Assembly (NCBI GenBank): GCA_954871525.1
Contig: OX940864.1
Location: 9,294,001 to 9,358,000, forward strand
Length of the DNA stretch: 64,000 bases
From: Parietaria judaica
Lineage: Eukaryota > Streptophyta > Magnoliopsida > Rosales > Urticaceae
Direction: 5' to 3'
Part shown: in pieces, positions 1 to 12,800 of the stretch
How the letters are laid out: the number at the start of each line of letters is the position of its first letter
Position numbering within the stretch: position 1 is the stretch's first letter
Made by a program: the position numbers and the translations under genes
The notes under the pieces: generated by a model
Told to the model about the DNA's origin: nothing
The model's database searches: none
The model's input: only the letters and a program-made list of their open reading frames with translations

Positions 1-555
1 ATGAACTAGTGCCTAAATTGTAAACTATACTATACTATACTAATAAATAACAAATGTGACAAATATAAAGTATAAACTGTATGACGATGGCAAAATTATG
101 ACAAACTGTATCTGTATGCTAACAAATATGACAATGTATATTCTGTACTATACTAATAAATAACAAATATACACTATACTATGCTATACTAATAAATAAA
201 CTGTATAACCAAGTACCGACGTATAATGAACTGATGATGCTAATTAATGTGACAATGTAAACTAATGTGAAAAATTAAAATGACAATGTAAAATGTAACA
301 ATATTTCAATAATTAAATTGTAAACTAGATTATAAAGAAGCTTGATATGAAGAAATTGAGAGTGAAGTTTCAAATTGAGAACTTGAAGAGGCTGCAAATT
401 GAGAGAAAATGAGAGAGTAGGAGAGAAATCAGTGTGATATTTTTTTTTTGTTGTTGTTGAATTGGCGTGATATTTATTGATTTTTTTTTATAAAATTAAT
501 TAATATTGATTTTTTTTAACTATTTGGGTGAATATAGCATTTTTATGTATTTATT
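1..555. other. AT-rich intergenic DNA, no gene seen
   Basis: This stretch is very AT-rich. Short phrases built on actatactaataaataacaaa recur near 30, 145 and 175, suggesting decayed local duplications. No frame with coding character, RNA gene or clear element boundary was found. Confidence 0.5.
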
Positions 556-711
556 TTACTCAGATTTTTTTCTTTTTCTTTTTTGGCCAAAAGAGCCGTA
601 TAGAAAGTTGGGTAAAAAATTTATTACTTTGGTACTTAAACCATACAAATGAGATGTTGGGGTCATATACGTCTCTTTTTTATACCTAAGAAAATATAAA
701 TAAAAGAAAAT

Positions 712-858
712 CCGCGTGTCAGGTCTACAGGGCTCGAGACGGAGCGGGCAGGCCTGACACGGGTCGAGCGGGTGGAACCCGTGGTGCTCAAGCCTGCGGG
801 TTGCCGGAGGCCTGCAAACAAGAGGCCAGGCCAACAGGCCCGGTCTGTTGACACTCTA
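712..858. mobile_element. right-hand end of a hAT-type element (fragment)
   Basis: A GC-rich patch made of GGGC/GCCC and gcctg words stands out from AT-rich surroundings. It ends at 858; read on the minus strand the end begins TAGAGTGTCAACAGACCGGG, close to the TAGGGGTGTCAA-type termini of many plant hAT MITEs. No matching left terminus or 8-bp target duplication was found, so this is a fragment or badly decayed copy. Open frames here come from the GC-rich repeats and are not genes. Confidence 0.4.
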
Positions 859-1293
859 CTTTATTCAGTCGTTTAAGTTGTGTCGCTTTATTAAGTGCTA
901 CCTCGTTTCTCATTTGCTGTAACGGCTTTACTTAATGGTGTGATACCCTTTGCTTTATCATTTCTTATAAGCTCTCACTTTTGGAGCACATAATTTTGTT
1001 GTCGTTCTAGTTTAGTGTTGCGCATTCATTTAATTAAACTTTATAAAAACTAAAAACTAATATAGAAAAGAACAAAAGACAGCAAAACCTTAAAGCAGGT
1101 AAACGATTGAGATCATAAAAGTTGATTTAAAAGCTCTAGTCTTCTTTAAGCGCGGGGTTTTGTAGCAGAGATAATCGCCGTCGCTGGTTACTTATTTCAT
1201 GACCGAGAGTATATCCTAAAGCCACAAAAGAAAACGAAAGGCGATATCATGATCGGTTTTCATTTCCATGTGGCAAAAAGTTAAGACGAGGTG
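859..1293. other. 3' flank of the MATH/coiled-coil gene
   Basis: AT-rich sequence lying downstream of the stop codon of the minus-strand MATH gene, probably holding its 3' UTR and polyadenylation region. Nothing else recognisable. Confidence 0.35.
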
Positions 1294-2908
1294 TTAAAAA
1301 CTTACCAAACTAACCTTCAAAGACTCCCACGAAGTATACAATTCGTTAACTGTTTTGTCCGCTTCTTCTTTCTTCATTGCAGACACCTTCATGCCCTTTT
1401 CGGCGCAGACCAGTGCCTCTTTCGAGGTGGTTGCTTGTTGAGTCAACTCAGACAGTTTCTTCCTCAGCCGTACCCTCTTGGCCTTACTTCCGGCCAAGAG
1501 CTTCTCTTGCCTGGACATTTCGCTATCAACAGCCTCAATTTGATTCCTCAAAGACACGAAGCTCAAAAATATTTGATTTAGAGCGGTCTTCAATTCACCC
1601 ACCGAGACTTCATCCTCTCGAGCTTTGTTCAGATCTTGCTTTGCTGCTTCATATTTCTCACAATGCTCATCAAAGTGGGCAACAAATTTTGCAGTTTCAT
1701 CCACCTTGGAATCCGGAATCGCTTTGGCGGTTAGCAAGAGAGAAAGTGCGTTCTTGAGCTCAACAACTTTTCCGGACCGAATGAAACTTGTAACATCCAT
1801 ACTGAGACATTTATTTAAAATTGCCTGAGCATTGGCAATTTCATCATCGTTGTGCACAATTTTTTCTTGTAGGTGATTTTGAAGGTCCGTAAACAAGGTC
1901 TCAAACTCGGCAAATGAAGAAGAACTTTCAACCTGAAACAATTTGGTATCGTTTAGCATTAACCTCTAGGAACACAATTTATATCATAAAAATACATATT
2001 AAGAATATTAACTTTCCTTTATGTTTGGTTGTTCTTTCCCTTGTTCCTCGTTAAACCACACCTGAAACAAGATAACAATTCGAACATAAATGTTAAATAA
2101 ACAAAGTCTAAAGTCTAAACAGAGATGTTCCATAGTAACTGGCAGTAAAGAACAAAAGTTAGTAACCTCACCTCGGCTCTAATTGTGATCGTGTCATTGA
2201 CAAGAAAAAGATGCAATTTATCACGATCGATGCAATATTTGAAGCCCTGGTTAACTCCATGTAAACTGAAAGTGGCATCTCTTCCTGGAGAATGCAAAAC
2301 AACACAATAAATTATCCGCCAAAAGATGTTGCATTTAGTTTAGACTTTAGAGTAACAAGTAACAAATTTACCATCTTTAATAGTGTGGTCATCAATTTCA
2401 CAGATAAGTGATAAGCTATACTTGACATGTCTAGACCACTGGTTAGGCAGCGTCTTCGGATCCGCAACACACAGAAGTATCGCGAAATTGTCACCCTCTA
2501 TGCATCCTTTGGGGTAGATTTTTATCTTCCTACACAATTGAACTCAAATGAGATTCAACTTATAAACGAATAACTGTGGTTGAACATTAACTTACTCACC
2601 ATTTATGGCCCCCTCCGGCGAATACATCAGAATATAGGTAATCGGTATTTATTCTTGAAAAGTTGGGAATCCTCCATGTGTACTTGACGGAGTAGGAATA
2701 TTCTGTACTCTCTGACTCCGCTTCATTCACGTCTTTAGAACCATCAAGTTTCAATAAAAATATCATTTATTTTTTATTTTTTTTAAAATCAAAACGAGAA
2801 AATGATCTCTAACATGAGATATTTAATGATGGCGAGAATAATGAGACTACCTTCCACGAGTGTGTTGTACTTGTGATGGGAGAACCAATTCTTTAATAGG
2901 AAAGCCAT
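1294..2908 (-). CDS. MATH domain and coiled-coil protein (RTM3-like family)
   Basis: Minus-strand gene modelled as six exons: 2908-2851, 2732-2600, 2529-2372, 2284-2172, 2061-about 2013 and 1932-1294. Exons 1-4 join in frame at canonical GT/AG sites. After a 19-residue N-terminus (MAFLLKNWF...) they give a MATH (TRAF-like) domain at about residues 30-135, with YTWRIPNFSRI, GGHKWKIKIYPKG, NFAILLCVAD and FLVNDTITIRAEV. The last exon (212 residues) is Lys/Glu-rich coiled coil (LRKKLSELTQQ, DKTVNELYTSWESLK). In plants this MATH plus coiled-coil layout belongs to a large family that includes RTM3, a factor restricting potyvirus movement; members probably act in protein-protein interaction. The exon 5 to exon 6 junction does not keep frame with the canonical sites I can find (exit phase 1 against entry phase 0), so either an unusual splice site or a frameshift is present. 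Start chosen because exon 1 joins exon 2 in phase. Confidence 0.72.
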
Positions 2909-3180
2909 TAATCCTTACTCAATAAACAACGACGATGGTTACAAAAGCTCGACTGCAAAAATAAAATCTAACTGAAGGGACCCAACGGGGACCATATTTA
3001 ACAATTCATAAAAATCAAATTTATTTATTATTTTTAAGTTGATTAAATTTAATAAAATGCTTCAGAAAATCAAAATAAACTCGATAAAATAAAATCAGAA
3101 CATCAAATTAAACTAAACTATTTGGAATCTAATCAGTATTCCAATCGAATCGTGATACTAGTCCTGAAAATTTCAGTCAG
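2909..3180. other. upstream flank of the MATH gene
   Basis: AT-rich sequence between the MATH gene start and the left target duplication of the solo LTR. It should hold the gene promoter; no convincing TATA box could be singled out. Confidence 0.3.
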
Positions 3181-3185
3181 ATTAC

Positions 3186-5421
3186 TGTTGGTACGATATT
3201 AAACTTTTTAATATAAATAATGAACGTAACGAGTTACGGCGGAATTTCAAAATTTCTTTTTAATATGAAAACAGATTTTCGACATACTAAAATAACCATA
3301 ACGTTAAAAACGATTATCATACATGCAAAATAAATTTATTACGTAAACAACGATGGGATAAAATCCAAAAAATCATATAACGTTTATAGGATTAAGAACT
3401 CTTACAAATCCGGATCTATACACGGTTTAACGTCGTCGATCTTCACGAGTCGTCCCCCCGTCTTCAATCAAACAACCACGATAGATTCGATGTTATGGCT
3501 TTCGGATATTTTTGAGATGAAGAGTGTGTGCTCTTTATGAACAAGAGACAAAGAATAGAAAGATGAACTTTTGCCTCTAAGTTTTCTTCTAAAACTGCGC
3601 CACCAGTGGGATGCGAATAAGAAAAAAAATTCTCTCTCTGATGCTTTTCCAAAGGCAGCGAACGAATGGAAAAAAAAAAAATTCTCTGTTGCTTTTTAAA
3701 AGCCTTCGCATATGAAGCTAGGTAGGGTTATCTTTTATAACCTAATCATATATCATATATATAGCCATAGAAATAGGATTAAATTAAATCAAATATTTAA
3801 TTCATAAATCCTATTCTTTCTCCACAAGCAATCGGCAAGATATGTACCAATACTAAATCTTTCCTATTTTATGCGCATAGGGTTTGACTAAGGAAGCAAA
3901 AATTCAAAACTAATCATACGTATTAATTTGGAATTTTCTTTTATTATTTTTCTCTTAATAATTCGAATACCATAATCCAAGGGATAAGAATATGACATAT
4001 CATTGATCCTTATTTTCTTAGATTAACCAATAGGAATTAATGTATTAATTTTCTCTACCTTTTATTCATTAAATTCGAATAATATACAATTATCAATATA
4101 ATTATATAATTTATTGTATTTAATAAAAGTGATTAAAATAAATAACGATTTATTTATATAATCATGAGAAAATAATTATCATAGTATAAATCACAATTTA
4201 TACATAAGAGAAAATTATCAAACCAATTTCGTACTTAAAAATATTTCAATTTAATAATTGAACTTAAAGTACGATTTTAATAAATCAACTTTACATATTT
4301 TCAATACTTATATTGTTCATCAAAATCTCGTCCGAAAGTCTAACATTGAGACCTCATGGACCCACATGAACGAAGCTTTAGAATAAAGTCCGGACACAAA
4401 AGTTCACAAACTTTTCCCGCCTTTTAATTCTTAACATTGGTCGATTCCACTAAAGGACCAATGCTGATAATCTCTAAGTTCATATGCGTTCTTATTTCCG
4501 TTTGATGTGATACATCTATTCTTCACACGGTCCACGGTGTATTTTTACGATATTACCCTTTGTGTGTATCAGTAACTAAGAGGAATGTAAAATTACCGTT
4601 TTACCCCTTAGTTATTATTTCATCAACTCCTTTGTTATTTGTGAATGAGAAAAACATAAAGTGAGATGTCACAACATGTCACATGTTTTATTCAGAGAAT
4701 ATATTATTCAATGAGTACCAGGCCCGGTTTGTTCATTCACACTTCAAAGAACAAAGCATGATGTGATACTAATGTCGTAGCATTCTTATAACACAAATTC
4801 CATATCTATGAATCACATAGTTCAACGAGACAGTATTATGACACCAACCGTCGGGACTTTGATCCATTATTTGGATCTTGCCCATTGACTAGTCAAATGT
4901 CATAAAGTGTCACAAGAAATTATGTACCCACTTCAGGATTTAGGTAATTACAAAAATACCCCTCGTTATATGATTTCGAAGCTTCGAGTAATTAAACAGT
5001 TTTACCTCAAACTTAAAAGTGTCATAGGTCTAGTTCAATGTCTTTATTAAGACATCAAGAATAAACTCTAGAGTCACAACTCTCAATATCACAAGATCCG
5101 ATATCAGTAATTTATTCAAACAATCATTAATCGGATACGATTGCCCCATCGATCCTAAGATTGCGAACTGTTGATTTTAAACTTATCAAGAAGAGATATC
5201 TTGTTAAGTCTGTACTTAACTCTTCTTTCGTTGATGATAGTTTCAGGGCGTAGACATATATGCATAAACACAAACTTAAATAAATAAGAATGAATATTTA
5301 ATCTTTATTTAATTCTCAGCAAAAAAACATAATCGTATTATTACATCGAGTACTATATTAATAAACTAATTTATTTGCTAAAATGTCCTTCATGTCTCCT
5401 TTGTGGGCATAAATCCCAACA
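3186..5421 (-). mobile_element. solo LTR of a Copia-type retrotransposon
   Basis: The block begins TGTTGG and ends CCAACA, the inverted terminal bases of an LTR, and is flanked by identical 5-bp duplications ATTAC (3181-3185 and 5422-5426). It holds no gag, pol or primer-binding site, so it is a solo LTR left by recombination between two LTRs. A TATAAAAG box on the minus strand (3739-3732) suggests the parent element pointed left. At 2236 bp it is long for a Copia LTR, but it shares its termini and general layout (long U3, then TATA, then about 550 bp) with the LTRs at 9038 and 48261. Confidence 0.85.
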
Positions 5422-5426
5422 ATTAC

Positions 5427-5800
5427 CAGTGTCTAGGCGGTGGTCGGGAGCTCAAATAGGTCGTCGGAAAGGTAGCGGCTGCTAAAGGTCGCCGATCAGT
5501 GTAGGCGGCAGCCAGGAATGGTGGTTGTCAGTGGAAGCAAGAAAGAGAGAGAGATGATCGAGAAAAAGAGAGCTCTGCGAATTATAAGCCTTCTTCTTTT
5601 TCTTTCTTTCTCGGATATATATATTATAAACCTTGTTTAGCTTAGCGATAATCGCGCTAAGAATATTCGAACTTAATCTACTTAGATAAGAAGGATCTAA
5701 AGTAAAAAAATAACAATTAAAATATCTAAATAAAATAAATATGAGGTCATATATTTTTTAATACGAATCCGAACTAAAGAAAGATGATATATAGTTGAAT
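5427..5800. other. intergenic sequence between solo LTR and LINE
   Basis: A short GC-richer patch (about 5430-5540, rich in ggcgg and gtcg words) followed by AT-rich DNA. The patch may be the remnant of a sequence interrupted by the LTR insertion, but I do not recognise it. Confidence 0.3.
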
Positions 5801-5809
5801 AAACACACA

Positions 5810-8706
5810 AGACATTTTTTTTGTCAAACCACCCACTCTACTCAAAATATTGAGCTCCTAAAAAATGTCATTCCTGTCTCTGTTGGGGATGCTGAGAACG
5901 ATACGCTCACAACAACCCTTTTTTTTGACGAGATTCGCGCTATGGTTTTTAACATGGATGGTAATAGTGCCCCGGGTCCAGATGGTTTCAATGGTAAATT
6001 TTTTCAAGCCTTTTGGGACATTGTCGGGACAGACATCTGTTGGTGTGTGCAAAGTTTCTTTCTTAACGGAACAATTTTGACCGGGCTTAACTCAAGTTTA
6101 ATGGTTCTCATCCCAAAAGTTAAAGAAGCCGTGGATATTGATAACTTCAAACCAACTATTTTGAACAACTTTTGCTTTAAAATAATCACAAAAATGCTGG
6201 CAGAGAGACTATCTATCTTCGAACCAATTCGGCTTTATCAAGGGACTAAACATCTCTCATTGTATAGCGGCGGCTTCTGAAGGAATAAATGTGTTGGATA
6301 AAAAGTATTTTGGTGGCAATATGGCATTGAAGATCGATATTAGGAAAACTTTTGATACTATGGATTGGGATTTCATTCTAGATGTTTTAGAGGCTTTCGG
6401 ATTCTCTTTAAAGTTTAGAGACTGGATTCTTGAGATTTTCCCTTCGGCTAGAATATCCATAATGCTAAATGGTTCGGCTAAAGGTTATTTTAAATGCAAA
6501 AGAGGTGTCCGTCAAGGAGACCCTTTATCACCTCTTCTATTCGTCATTGCTGCTTTCTAAGCCAACTCATTAGCAAATATGTGGAGGACAATAAATGGAA
6601 AGCCATAAGATACACAGGTAATACTCTTTTCTCTTCTCATTTATTATATGCGGATGACGTTATGTTATTTGGTGCTGCTACTAAAATAAATGTGCGCGCA
6701 ATCTCTAAGGTTTTTGATATATACTCTCATCTTTCGGGCCAAGTTGTTAATTAGTCAAAGTTTGGTGTTATTTTTAGCGATAAAGTTTGCAATCATAGGA
6801 AGCTAAGCATTGTTAACGACCTCAAGTTTAAACAAATTTCATTGCCGTTTCAATATCTCGGAGTTCCTTTATCTAAAGGTGCTCCAAGGAAAAAATGGTT
6901 GCAACCGGTGGCGAATAAAATCTTGAGTAAGTTTGCTAATTGGAAAGGCTCTTCTTTATCTTTGGCAGGTAGGATCACTCTTGTGAACTCGGTAGTTCAA
7001 AGTTCTTTTCTCCACTCTTTCTCGGTATATGCTTGGCCAAAAAGTTTTTTATCGAAATTGGAAATATGTGAGAAACTTTATTTGGCGGGCTCAGTTGATT
7101 GTAGAAAATTGGTAACTGTGCCTTGGGACATTTTTTATCTATCTATTTCAGACGGTGGCATTGGTGTGAAGAATTTGAGTTCTCTTAATAAGGCCATGCT
7201 TGGAAAGCTTTCTTGGCAATTCATAAGCTCAAGTTCTTTACCATTGAGTTTAATGAAAAATCAGATCTTTAGTGAAAATGGGTCTTTGAGAACTAACGCT
7301 ATTTCCTCTTCCATCTGGTGTTCGTTGAAACTTTGTTTCTCGTTGGTCGCAAACAATGTGGTTTGGTTGATAAACAAACAATCCAATAAGAACTTTTGGC
7401 TCGATAATTGGTTGTATCTGTGGGTAGCGGATAGAGAAAATATTCCTTCGCAAGATAGAATCAATCTCACGGCTAAAGTATATGATTACCGAGTTGATGA
7501 TAGTTGGAATTTGCCCATGAACTTGTCGACCGCACTGTCAGATAAAATCAAGAATCACATATTTATCGAGGACGTAGATGATGTGTGTGTTTGGTAACCC
7601 CAAAATGATGGTAAGTTCTCGGTGAAATTCATGTACAGTACATTTTGCTCTAACCATAATTTGTTTCCTTAGTGGCATAAGTTTTTATGGAAAGAATTTC
7701 TTCCACCATCGAGGTCTATTACTTGTTGGAGAGCTCTCTTAGGCTTCCTTCCAACGGAGCCAATGTTGCAGGAAAAATGATTCTCGTTAGCTTTTGTGTG
7801 TCGTTTATGCCATAACCAGGTGGAGGACTCTGACCAAATATTTATTCACTGCAATTTTGTGGGTTCGGTTTGGGCTGCTATTTCTGGTATTTTTCTTAAA
7901 CCTATTAATAGAGGAGGGTCGCTAGCCTTGTTGCTCTCTGACGCCGCTTCTGTTAATATGAACCCTCAGTTTTTTTTTTGCTTTGGAATACTGCTATTAT
8001 TTCGACGATTTGGCTAATTTGGCACACTAGAAATGCATGTGTATTTGATGACGAGTTTCCTAACATTCACATTTTTTTGAGACATGTCTGGAAACTTATC
8101 AAGGAAGCACAATTCTTCAAGTTGGGGACGGGAAGCACCTTAGAGGATCTCAGAGTTTTGAAGATTTTCGGCATTGACATTCAACCTAGAGAAGCTCCAA
8201 AAATAATTCCTGTTGTATGGCGCCATGGGTTGAAGTGTAACACAGACGACTCTTCTATGGGCACTCCTGGAGTGGCGGGAGCTGGAGGCATTTTTAGAAC
8301 CTGTCGTGGATTTCCTCATGGCTCGTTCTCTTTTCATATTGAGTCCGCTTTCACGTATGAAGCTGAAGTGATGGCTACAGTACTTGCGGTGGAAAAAGCA
8401 ATGAAATTTCATTGGGATAACTTGTGGCTTGAGTGCGATTATACATACGTCGTCAAACTTTTTCAGAAGAAATCTAGTTTGGTTACTTGGAAGCTGCGAG
8501 CTCGCTGGTCGAAATGTATCCGATATGTGGAAAGCATTAAATTCAGAGTATTTCATATCTTTCGCGAAGGAAATAGAGTAGCCGATGCTTTAGCTTGTTT
8601 TGGTGCTCAAAATTTAGGTTATCATTGGTGGCTTTCGCACCCGGATTTTACTTTGTCTTTTGTAAACGACGACATTTGTTCGAGAGAGAACTTTAGGTTT
8701 AAATAG
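5810..8706 (+). pseudogene. LINE ORF2 relic: reverse transcriptase, zf-RVT, RNase H
   Basis: Fragments in shifting frames follow the order of a plant L1 ORF2. Reverse transcriptase: NSAPGPDGFNGKFF near 5965, FKIITKMLAERL near 6180, MALKIDIRKTFDTMDWDF near 6320, GVRQGDPLSPLLFV near 6510, and the catalytic YADD box in LLYADDVMLFG near 6650. Then a thumb region (PFQYLGVPLSKGAPRK, near 6845), a zinc-binding zf-RVT segment (CRLCHNQVEDSDQIFIHC, near 7800) and an RNase H domain (8220-8600) with acidic residues in CNTDDSS, YEAEVMA and LECDYTY. Frameshifts occur near 6280 and 6560 and again near 7980; in-frame stops occur at about 6752, 7595, 7670 and 7780. It cannot encode a working protein. Confidence 0.85.
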
Positions 8707-8861
8707 TTCTCTTCTCTTTTGTTTTTGTTTGTAAACTTTGGTATTTTCATTTATATTATCTTGAGCCCCGATTCTTACTTTGTGTTCCTTGGGTGCCAAC
8801 CTAGTTGGGATTCGAGTTCGCTTAGCAAGGTTTCGGGCCTCCAGTTTTTACTAAAAAAAAA
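5810..8861 (+). mobile_element. 5'-truncated LINE (L1-like, with RNase H domain)
   Basis: A non-LTR retrotransposon copy that keeps the second half of ORF2 and ends in a poly(A) run (about 8853-8861). The endonuclease half is missing, as expected from 5' truncation during reverse transcription. The 9-mer aaacacaca occurs just before the copy (5801-5809) and just after the poly(A) (8862-8870); this may be the target duplication, but it is low complexity. Confidence 0.8.
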
Positions 8862-9037
8862 AAACACACATATATATATATGTGTATTTTAGGTATAGTT
8901 TAAAAGCAATATTTATAAATAATTATTAACATTTGCACACACAAAAATTGAAGAGAAAAATATGCCGTCTCAATCTCACGTTAGTTGACTTTGAGCTCTT
9001 CTCTTGTCGGCTTAATTAGTTATAGTTACATATTTCT

Positions 9038-11640
9038 TGCTGTGACACCGATTCCGAGTCGTGCCTGCCGATCTAGACCCGAATCGGTCACCGCCAACTC
9101 CTAAGAAACTGTAATCATTGATTGAGGCACACGGTTTGACCTTTAAACAATTTACTGGGTTAGAGTCCGGCCCATACCAAAAACTAGGGGTGAAAATGAA
9201 ACCCGAAAACCGGGTAAAAATCCGTATCCGAATCTGTATCCGGATTTAAAACCCGAATCCGAATCTGGATCTGGGTACCCGTACCCAATTTTAAAACTAG
9301 GTTCGGGTACCGGGTATTAAAATCATAGAAACCGGGTACCAGGTTTAATACCCGATTTTTTTTAATTATTTTATTTTCCTTTAATTTTATTTAATTATTT
9401 TTATCTCATTTTTATTTGACTTATAATACTTTTTTTATTATTCTCATATCATATGTTTACAATTAATGTTGATGATGCTTGATGCATGGAACGAAAAAAT
9501 GATGGTGAAAAAAAAAAAAAAAACCGCGAGTCTATGTTTTTTTTTTTATGCATTTTAATTTTAAGACAATGGATATATTTTTTATTTATGAGACAATGTT
9601 TATTTTGAGATAATATATTTAAAAAAAATTAAAAAAACAAACAGATTCGGGTATAAACCCGGATCCGGTTGAAAACCCGAATCCGATTTCAAAACTGGGT
9701 ACCGGGTACCGGATCTGGGTATCAAAAATTAGATACCCGGATTTCGGGTACCGGGTATCAATTTTTAGATACCCAGTTTTCGGATCCGGGTACCTCAAAA
9801 AAATCGGGTACCCGACCCGGTTTCACCCCTACCAAAACCCATGTCAAACCGTCTGTATCAAAATCAACTTACAATTAATTTTCCCGATCGTGATGAATTA
9901 ATTAAATTTAATTTATTAACATGTTTATTGGTTTTAATCTGAGCCTTGAGTAAAAATGAACAATCTCATACTAGATAAATACAAGAATGTGTACCTGACG
10001 CCTTCGACGATTCTGTCTGCGTTCTTTGATCTTCAAGAACTCAATGTCTTCTGATCCACATGCTCTTTGCGATTTTTTGTGAGAAGATAGCTCTTAGTTG
10101 TCTTCCGATGTATGACTCCGGGATTACGTAGCCAAGAGCGTGGGCTCTTCTAGAATAACCTCTAAACCTTAAAAGCAAAATCCCAGGAAGAGTTTTCCCT
10201 GAGAAATTCGCAGGAACTGAGAGAGGCTGAGAGAAAACAACTTTTCTGACGTTTTTAGGATATTTTGTGTGTGATTTAGAGTTCCGGGGCTCCCATATTT
10301 ATAGGCAGCTGATCCGAAGCACTTTGGAGATATTATCTCAACCAATTTGGAAATATTCACTCAAAGATTTGATTTAATTATTAAATCAAATAAAGAATAA
10401 ATCCAAATCAAATCTTTTCAGAAAATACCCTAAAAGATTTAATAAATCAAATCTTTATATTTTCAAGATTTAAAATCACTATAACCATAATTCGAAAATC
10501 ATTATGATTATTTTCTTAATTAAATATTCCAAGAATTAAATTCAATATTTAATTTTCTCTCAAATTCGCAGGTAAAAAGAGCGGTTATTTCGGCCTTCGC
10601 CGAAAAATTGTTTTGACCATAACTCTCAAACCGTACATCAGAATTGCACGATTCAAAATGATAAATTTACAGAATTTGATTTCACATAATCCTTGAATTA
10701 TCCAGGAGTCAAATTCAATTATCAATTTTTTTACATTCCCGGCCGGTACCAAAAACTTTGATAATTTTGCCACTTTTAGGTTAATCAGAGAATTCGTGAC
10801 AACAATCACGAATCACCCTTGATTGGATCTATTCAATGTTTAACTAGTATAATAAACATAATTGCGGTGTCAGCCTTGTGGAGCTACAAAAGGGACAAAT
10901 GGACAACACACCCGTTCTGCCCTTTTGACGACACTACCTTAATCTATGAATTATCGCAAACTACTCACTTATCGGGTTATGAATTCGTAAGCTGGCCATG
11001 ACTACTTATTTGCTTCCCACAAAATCATAATAAGGAAATCATAAAGTTATTATCCATATCTGTAATATGCAGTTTACTACGGCCAACCTTCCGATCCCAA
11101 CGATTAAATCAAACATCGTTTAAGTTAAACCGTATATACCCATATTACCTCAGGACATCAACCGATTTCATCTGATCATCTTAATGACCTTATCGTACTT
11201 TCATCAGTGACAGACTTACATGATGATTTCGGATATAAGTCTGTCCCTGTCCAGTATGAAGACACTTCATACCCGATGAACTTAACAGTGCATGGACAAC
11301 ACTCTGACCCGGTAATAGGTCACCACATAAATGTGATCTATTAAGTTCACCAATAGTCGTTCCCGATCAGAAGTTTCCACTTCCGATCTAGACTATGTAC
11401 CAATTTTAAGTTCTTTATTTATGTTAGTCAAACCTCCTCACACAAAGACCCAGTGTGATGACTTTAACATAAATGCAAAAGTTAAAGAACTAAGGATCAA
11501 TGATAATTATATCTATAATCCGTAGATAACTACATAAGATTAACATTAATGAGAACCTTTCATTCCTTGGTAAACGACCGTAATCTAATACAAGCGGGAT
11601 AAGCATTTAAATAGAGGGCATATACAGAATATGTCCAACA
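9038..11640 (-). mobile_element. solo LTR (Copia-type) carrying a nested hAT MITE
   Basis: Starts TGCTGTGACACC, ends TGTCCAACA, and is flanked by identical 5-bp duplications TTTCT (9033-9037 and 11641-11645). Its length is 2603 bp, or about 1.95 kb without the MITE inserted at 9185. A minus-strand TATAAATA box lies at 10303-10296. The parent element pointed left. No internal retrotransposon sequence is present, so this is a solo LTR. Its right terminus (tatgtccaaca) resembles that of the Copia LTRs ending at 50960 and 51257. Confidence 0.72.
9185..9831. mobile_element. non-autonomous hAT element (MITE) with GGGTACC subterminal repeats
   Basis: Both ends read TAGGGGTGAAA inward, giving terminal inverted repeats typical of hAT elements. 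The 8-bp flanks are ccaaaaac (9177-9184) and ccaaaacc (9832-9839), a target duplication with one mismatch. Both arms are packed with cggatccgggtacc-like words, while the core is AT-rich and noncoding. The 69-codon frame at 9669 simply translates the repeats. The element sits inside the solo LTR and is therefore younger than that LTR. Confidence 0.8.
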
Positions 11641-11645
11641 TTTCT

Positions 11646-12576
11646 ACCGTGATTATCTCAGTTAAACGTGATTTATGTCATTAGAATGAGTCCCACAAAA
11701 CCAAAAAGGCCTCTCAAGGCTTCCAAAGTTACTCAAAGGTTTGTTTAACTCCAAGCCTCGTTCACCGGGAAATGAGGCTTGCTTCCGAGGCTCACGAACG
11801 GTCATGTTTCCGAACGATTTGAGCCTCGAACTTTTGGCCTCGTGATCAACGCCCACAGAAGCATTCACCAAAGCTTTGACTCATCATACAACTGAATAAT
11901 TGCTGAAGGAAATAAAAAGAGAATGATGGTAAAAACGGCCAGAAGACGATTTTGACGGACCACCATCTCAACTGCCACGCGCGTCTTTAACTTCGACGTC
12001 CCGACAGTCAGTCAGAAACATAACAAAATAGAATAACTATTCAAATATCAAGGCTCAACTTAGTTTGATCCATAATCTAGCATATAATACAATTAACACA
12101 TTTAAATTGCATGAGTATTTTGGTAATTAATAAAAAATACCAGAGTTTCACAAAGTCATGGTTTTTAACGATCTTGATGAAAAAAAAAATATCAAAAAGT
12201 ATTTTCCTAGCTAAATATGTAACTCGATGGAGATGAAATATTCTTCAGAATTCCTTTTTTTTTTTTTTTGTCATGAGACTTCATAAGTTCATCTTAGATG
12301 AATCATCTAGTACCCAAAAACCACATCCCTGTAAAAAAAAAACCACCAGATGAGTTATTTAAATCTAAATAATGAAAAAAAATTAAAGAAATATAATAGA
12401 GGAAAATAAAATTCGGTACTACAAAGTACAAATAACTATGGTTAGTTGGGGTTTAGATGCTCCGTAGTGAGTAAAAATATGTCAAAACATATATTATTAC
12501 GAAAGGCCCGTTAACAAAAGAAGAAAAGGGATCCATACTAAATTGTTTGTTGAACGTCATATATAAACAAGGAAAA
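11646..12576. other. intergenic DNA, no gene seen
   Basis: A GC-moderate patch (about 11690-11990, with several copies of gcctc and gaggc) followed by AT-rich sequence. No coding frame or element boundary could be supported. Confidence 0.35.
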
Positions 12577-12800
12577 TTTGCGGCGAAAATCATTCAAGTC
12601 ACTGAATTCTTACAAATAAATCACTAACGTCTATTTTTTGAGGCAAAAGTCATTAATGTCATCAATTGTTTGCAGATAAGTCACTAACGTTTATTTTTTG
12701 CGGCGAAAATCATCAAAGTCACTAAACTCTTGCAGATAAATCATTAACGTCTATTTTTTGCGCCAAAAGTCATTAACGTCAGCAGGGGCGAAGTCATTAA
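12577..12800. repeat. about 61-bp tandem repeat, four copies
   Basis: Units start near 12577, 12639, 12700 and 12761. Each contains a version of gcaaaagtcattaacgtca followed by a version of gataaatcactaacgtctat and a run of Ts. Copies differ by scattered substitutions. Such blocks are often parts of decayed DNA transposons, but no ends were seen here. Confidence 0.7.

Noticed and set aside
9669..9878. 69-codon plus-strand frame
   Set aside because: It encodes the GGGTACC subterminal repeats of the hAT MITE.
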